Shown piece by piece: positions 60,422 to 64,000 of a stretch of 64,000 nucleotides of DNA. Within the stretch, counting starts at the first letter, position 1. Every line of letters begins with the position of its first letter. The notes beneath the pieces were generated by a model, which saw only the letters and a program-made list of their open reading frames with translations, was not told where the DNA came from and searched no databases. The stretch is from Altererythrobacter sp. KTW20L (GTDB taxonomy: Bacteria > Pseudomonadota > Alphaproteobacteria > Sphingomonadales > Sphingomonadaceae): the NCBI RefSeq assembly GCF_023501975.1, contig NZ_JAMFLH010000009.1, forward strand, positions 1 through 64,000, read 5' to 3'. The position numbers and the translations under genes are program-made.

Positions 60422-61201
60422 ATGGCATCTTCGTCCCCCGCCCTCCTCGGCCCTGAGCGGCTCGACCGTTTCGCCCGCCACATCGTGCTGCCCGAACTGG
60501 GCGGCACGGGGCAGGCGACGCTGGCCAATGCCCATGTGCTGCTGCTGGGGCTGGGCGGGATCGGCGCACCGGCGCTGCAATACCTGGCCGCCGCAGGGAT
60601 CGGGCGGCTGACTCTGGTGGACGATGATGTGGTCGATGCCAGCAACCTGCAACGCCAGACGATCTATACCGAACGCGACATCGGCCATGGAAAGGCAGTG
60701 GCCGCGCGGCGCTGGGTGTCCAATTTCGACCGGGCGCTGGAAGTGACCATATCGGACACCCGCATCACGCCCGAAACCGCACCGGGCATGGTCGAAGGGG
60801 TAAGCCTGGTGCTGGATGGCACTGACAATTTCGCCACCCGCCTGGCCGCGTCGGACGCCTGCGTGGCCGAGCGCGTGCCGCTGCTAAGCGCCGCCGTGGG
60901 CCGGTTCCAGGGGCAGGTCGGCGCCTTTGCCGGGCACCTGCCCGCAAACCCGTGCTATCGCTGCTATGTCGGCGATGCCTTCGATGCCGAGGATTGCGAT
61001 ACCTGCGCCGAAGACGGCATGCTGGGCGCGATGGCCGGCTGGGCGGCGACTTTTGCCGCCATGCAGGCCGTGCGGATTATCGTGGGTTCCATGGGCGATC
61101 CGCAGTGGGGCCAGTTGCACCTGCTTGACGGGCTCAAGCCGGGGATGCGGACGCTGAAGATCGCCAAGGATCCGGCGTGCCGGGCTTGTGGGATGCCCTA
61201 G
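60422..61201 (+). CDS. moeB: HesA/MoeB/ThiF-family adenylyltransferase
   Basis: E1-like enzyme of 259 aa that would adenylate the C-terminus of a sulfur-carrier protein (MoaD or ThiS). ATP site LLGLGGIGAPALQYLAAAGIG, then VDDDVVDASNLQRQ with the conserved Arg and Asn-Leu-Gln-Arg, LDGTDNFATR, and a zinc site from CYRC and CRAC near the C-terminus. No rhodanese domain is attached. Neither moaD nor thiS is adjacent, so MoeB versus ThiF cannot be decided. It converges with a small gene, overlapping by four bases. Confidence 0.88.
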   Translation: MASSSPALLGPERLDRFARHIVLPELGGTGQATLANAHVLLLGLGGIGAPALQYLAAAGIGRLTLVDDDVVDASNLQRQTIYTERDIGHGKAVAARRWVSNFDRALEVTISDTRITPETAPGMVEGVSLVLDGTDNFATRLAASDACVAERVPLLSAAVGRFQGQVGAFAGHLPANPCYRCYVGDAFDAEDCDTCAEDGMLGAMAGWAATFAAMQAVRIIVGSMGDPQWGQLHLLDGLKPGMRTLKIAKDPACRACGMP

Positions 61202-61512
61202 CCCCGAACCGCCACCAGTTCCGCCGCTTCCACCGCAGGTCCGCCCACCACGATGGCCAGCGTGCCATCGGGTGCGATTTCGACGCGGTAGTGCTGCAAT
61301 CCGGCCTGTTGGGCGGCGGCAATGGCGCGCTTTACATCGGCCTGCTTCCAGTGGCCGCGCGGGGGATTGGCGCGGGTGTCAGGCTGCTCAACGGGAATGG
61401 TGAAGCCGGATGCCCCGGCATGGCCGACTTCGTCCTGCCAATCGGCCAGGAATTGCGCGCGGATCGTAATCGGAGTCCCCGATTGACCCATTGCGCTGGT
61501 ATCTCGCCCCAT
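61198..61512 (-). CDS. Small conserved-looking hypothetical protein
   Basis: Protein of 104 aa. The C-terminal half, WKQADVKRAIAAAQQAGL then HYRVEIAPDGTLAIVV, has the helix-strand-turn pattern of small proteins found next to integrases and phage genes in sphingomonads, but no integrase is adjacent here. Start ATG 61512; ATG 61491 is an alternative. Function unknown. Confidence 0.55.
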   Translation of the reverse strand: MGRDTSAMGQSGTPITIRAQFLADWQDEVGHAGASGFTIPVEQPDTRANPPRGHWKQADVKRAIAAAQQAGLQHYRVEIAPDGTLAIVVGGPAVEAAELVAVRG

Positions 61513-61658
61513 AGTGATTGCGCCCCTTCCCCAGGTGGATTCGCCGCTTTTGCGGGTAATCCGTCTCTCTCCGTGGGTGATAATGCCGTTAGCTTTCTAA
61601 CGGTGCAACACTATTGTGCGACGAATTGACACAGGTTGCGACAATTCCGGCTGCGGGG

Positions 61659-62360
61659 TTACTTTTGTAGCAATTCAGCCACGAAAGCGGGCACCAGTTC
61701 GCTCGCCGGGCCGAGGCGGGCTTCATCGAACAGGCGGCTGCCAAGGCTTGGTTCGAGATTGAGTTCCAGCGTGTGCGCACCCGTCCGCCGGGCCTCCTCG
61801 ACGAAACCCGCCGCCGGATAGACCGCGCCGCTGGTGCCGATGGAAACGAACAGGTCAGCCCGGCCGATGGCCTGGAATATCTCGCCCATGCGGTAGGGCA
61901 TTTCGCCGAACCACACGATATCGGGGCGCAAGGCAGCCATCCCGCACGCCGGGCACGGCGGATTGTCGCGCAGGGTGCCGGTCCAGCGGCGGCGCGTATC
62001 GCAAGAGGTGCACCACGCGCTCAACGCCTCGCCATGCATGTGCAGCACTCGCCGCGCGCCGCCGCGCTCGTGCAGGTCGTCGATGTTCTGGGTGACAATG
62101 AGCAGTTCCCCCTTCCACCGCATATCAAGCTCGCCCAGTGCAAGGTGCGCCGCATTGGGAACGGCTGCCTGCACATCGGCCCGGCGCGCATCGTAGAACC
62201 GCTGGACCAGGCCCGGATCGCGGCGAAACCCTTCGGGCGTGGCGACTTCCTCGACCGGGTGATCCTCCCACAGGCCATCGCTGGCGCGGAAGGTGCGCAG
62301 GCCGGACTCGGCGCTTATCCCGGCACCTGTCAGGATCACGATGTTGCGGATATCGTCCAT
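61659..62360 (-). CDS. cobB: Sirtuin NAD-dependent protein deacylase (class III)
   Basis: NAD-consuming lysine deacylase of 233 aa. Motifs: GAGISAESGLRTFR, QNIDDLHERGG, catalytic His in HMHG, and the zinc ligands CTSC and CPAC. Tyr56 and Arg59 (FYDAR) give the Y-x2-R pair that lets class III sirtuins such as E. coli CobB bind succinyl or malonyl groups, so desuccinylase activity is likely. ATG 62360 leaves 35 bases to the divergent dapB start. Confidence 0.93.
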   Translation of the reverse strand: MDDIRNIVILTGAGISAESGLRTFRASDGLWEDHPVEEVATPEGFRRDPGLVQRFYDARRADVQAAVPNAAHLALGELDMRWKGELLIVTQNIDDLHERGGARRVLHMHGEALSAWCTSCDTRRRWTGTLRDNPPCPACGMAALRPDIVWFGEMPYRMGEIFQAIGRADLFVSIGTSGAVYPAAGFVEEARRTGAHTLELNLEPSLGSRLFDEARLGPASELVPAFVAELLQK

Positions 62361-62395
62361 TGCCCCCATGAAGCCGCAAAGAGGGACGAAGATCA

Positions 62396-63136
62396 ATGAC
62401 CAGTTCTGGGCCAGCAATCGGAATTATCGGCAGTTCGGGGCGCATGGGCCAGGCGCTGGAGCAGGCCATCGCCGCTGCCGGGCACCAGCTTTCAGGTGGA
62501 GTGGACAAGGGCCAAGACGTCTCGCGCCTCGCCGATGCGAGCGCGGCGCTGGTCGATTTCTCCGCGCCTGCCGCCTTGCAGAACAACCTCCACGCCGCCA
62601 TCGGCGCGGGCGTGCCGATCCTAGTGGGGACCACGGGTCTGGCTGAAGAACACCACATGGCCATCGATCATGCCGCCCAGGCCGTGGCCGTGCTGCAGAC
62701 CGGCAATACCTCATTGGGCGTCACCCTGCTGGCGCATCTGGTCGCCGAGGCGGCGGCGCGATTGGCGACGGACTGGGATATCGAAGTTCTGGAAATGCAC
62801 CACCGCATGAAAGTCGATGCACCCTCGGGCACGGCCCTGCTGCTGGGCGAGGCCGCTGCGGCGGCGCGCGGCATCGCGCTGGCCGGGCATATGGAGAGCG
62901 GCAGGGACGGCCACACCGGTGCGCGCGCCGAAGGCGCGATCGGCTTTGCGGCCCTGCGCGGCGGCACCGTGGCGGGCGAACACAGCGTGATCTTCGCCGG
63001 AGAGCAGGAGCGGATCGTCCTGTCGCACTCTGCCGAAAACCGCATGATCTTCGCCCACGGCGCGGTGCGCGCGGCGGCCTGGCTGATCGGCCAGCCACCG
63101 GGCCGCTATACCATGCGGGACGTGCTGGGGTTGTGA
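62396..63136 (+). CDS. dapB: 4-hydroxy-tetrahydrodipicolinate reductase
   Basis: NAD(P)H-dependent enzyme of 246 aa in the lysine/meso-diaminopimelate pathway. Nucleotide site IGIIGSSGRMG, GTTG loop, and the catalytic motif EMHHRMKVDAPSGTAL (His-His-x-x-Lys) are intact. Divergent from cobB; the next gene begins three bases after its stop. Confidence 0.96.
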   Translation: MTSSGPAIGIIGSSGRMGQALEQAIAAAGHQLSGGVDKGQDVSRLADASAALVDFSAPAALQNNLHAAIGAGVPILVGTTGLAEEHHMAIDHAAQAVAVLQTGNTSLGVTLLAHLVAEAAARLATDWDIEVLEMHHRMKVDAPSGTALLLGEAAAAARGIALAGHMESGRDGHTGARAEGAIGFAALRGGTVAGEHSVIFAGEQERIVLSHSAENRMIFAHGAVRAAAWLIGQPPGRYTMRDVLGL

Positions 63137-63138
63137 CC

Positions 63139-64000
63139 ATGAGCCTCGGCGGGATGATCGCTCTGGCGATCGTGGTGCTGGTGCTGTGCTTTGGTCCCGC
63201 GCGCCGGTGGTGGCAGCAGCGCCGTGCGCGGCGTGAATGGCTGGAACGCCAGCAAACCTGGCAGGCCGAATACGAAGCCGCCAATCCGGTGGGCGAGCCT
63301 GTCATCGATCTCGAAGTCGCCGAATTTCGCCAATGGCTTTCTGGTCTCGCGTTGCCCTGCGTTGCCTTGACGCCGGATCCGGCACGTGCGCTGGGCCCTG
63401 TCGGCTGCCATCTTGGCGTGCCCGCCTTCCTGCCCCCGGGCGAGACGTGGCCAGAAGATGGCGACGGCGTGCCGATGGAGTTCCTCGTCCAGATCGATTT
63501 TGCCGCCCTGCCGCCGCTGCCGGATTATCCCGCCAGCGGCGTGCTCCTGCTGTTTGTCGGGCAGACCGATAGCCACGGTGTCGATTTCGACGATCCGCGC
63601 GCCAGCAGCATCCATGCACGATGGTTCGCCCGACCGGACGAAGGGCGCGTGGCCACCACTCAACCACCTGCGCCGGAGCCGGTCAGCCCGTTCTCTTCGG
63701 TAGCAAGAGAGGTTGGCGTGGCGCTAGCGGCAGGCAGCCTTGAGGCGATGGAACCCGACTATAGCGATTGGCGCATCGTCCAGCGACTCGAGGGGCAACT
63801 GCGCCGTCCCGGTATCGAACGGATCGAGGACATTTATAATGACGAGGCTCGCATGCCGCCGTTGCGCCATCATATCGGCGGGCACCCGGTCTTCGTACAG
63901 CAGGATGTCCGCTACCCCGGCCATTGCGACGATTATGACCGGGTGTTGCTGCGTCTGACATCGGACGATCACGTGATCTGGGGAGATGTGGGCGAGGCCA
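63139..64000 (+). CDS. DUF1963 (YwqG-like) protein, 3' end outside window
   Basis: An uninterrupted frame of 287 codons runs from ATG 63139 to the window end. Residues 5-19 form a hydrophobic segment (MIALAIVVLVLCFGP), followed by a basic coiled region with RRWWQQRRARREW. A DUF1963 domain follows, with GVPAFLPPGETWPED, FLVQIDFAALPPLP and, near the end, GGHPVFVQQDVR. The family is uncharacterised. It starts three bases after dapB and probably shares its transcript. Only the last part is missing. Confidence 0.8.
   Translation, partial: MSLGGMIALAIVVLVLCFGPARRWWQQRRARREWLERQQTWQAEYEAANPVGEPVIDLEVAEFRQWLSGLALPCVALTPDPARALGPVGCHLGVPAFLPPGETWPEDGDGVPMEFLVQIDFAALPPLPDYPASGVLLLFVGQTDSHGVDFDDPRASSIHARWFARPDEGRVATTQPPAPEPVSPFSSVAREVGVALAAGSLEAMEPDYSDWRIVQRLEGQLRRPGIERIEDIYNDEARMPPLRHHIGGHPVFVQQDVRYPGHCDDYDRVLLRLTSDDHVIWGDVGEA

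Noticed and set aside
60422-62360. E1-like enzyme near a sirtuin, as if part of an antiphage system
   Set aside because: The E1-like protein is a plain MoeB/ThiF type and the sirtuin a stand-alone class III deacylase; there is no nuclease, cyclase or ubiquitin-like partner, and the neighbours are housekeeping genes.

Overview
The window looks like chromosomal DNA of an alphaproteobacterium of the order Sphingomonadales, most likely the Erythrobacteraceae (Erythrobacter/Altererythrobacter type). This is an inference from GC-rich coding DNA, the gene order ubiE-ubiB-coaBC-dut and mutM-rpsT-dnaA, a PEP-CTERM protein, and the family make-up. No rRNA operon and no CRISPR array was seen; one tRNA gene is present.

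Region 1 (1-8032) is an accessory block that is visibly less GC-rich than the rest. It carries two tandem-domain UspA proteins, a GntP-type permease, a CPA1 proton antiporter, a dicarboxylate:cation symporter and two small orphan membrane proteins. It contains a serine-recombinase tail and, next to tRNA-Gln(CTG), the C-terminal stump of a tyrosine recombinase, so it is probably a decayed tRNA-linked island devoted to ion, acid and stress tolerance.

Region 2 (8033-31102) is core genome: tRNA-Gln, ppx-rlmE, a membrane cytochrome c, pheA, a tightly overlapping six-gene MoxR cluster (DUF4129, DUF4350, MoxR ATPase, DUF58, SpoIIM-like, RDD), a GNAT enzyme, a GAF-EAL c-di-GMP phosphodiesterase, a CPA2 antiporter, ispG, a cell-envelope group (retropepsin-like protease, DxD glycosyltransferase-like protein, two L,D-transpeptidases), an EamA transporter and acnA.

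Region 3 (31192-42109) holds a Ser/Thr/Gly-repeat PEP-CTERM protein, ruvB and ruvA split by a 405-bp element (a GIY-YIG gene bounded by 30-bp inverted repeats), aroC, a peroxide-defence set (ahpC, ahpF, katG) and an Smr-domain gene that carries a palindromic repeat pair inside its reading frame.

Region 4 (42106-58002) is housekeeping: mltA, a Tim44-like adaptor, secB, murJ, trpS, envelope lipoproteins, a frameshifted DUF2306 gene, dut, coaBC, ubiB, ubiE, mutM, rpsT.

Region 5 (58003-64000) has dnaA, followed by a 582-bp non-coding stretch with DnaA-box-like words, TGACA/TGTCA inverted repeats and a 19-bp inverted repeat pair, then moeB-like, a small orphan, a sirtuin (cobB), dapB and a DUF1963 gene cut by the window end.

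The most unusual structures are several different inverted-repeat elements: around the GIY-YIG gene between ruvA and ruvB, inside the Smr gene, between ruvA and aroC, and downstream of dnaA. None of the readings was tested by a database search; family names rest on motif recognition.
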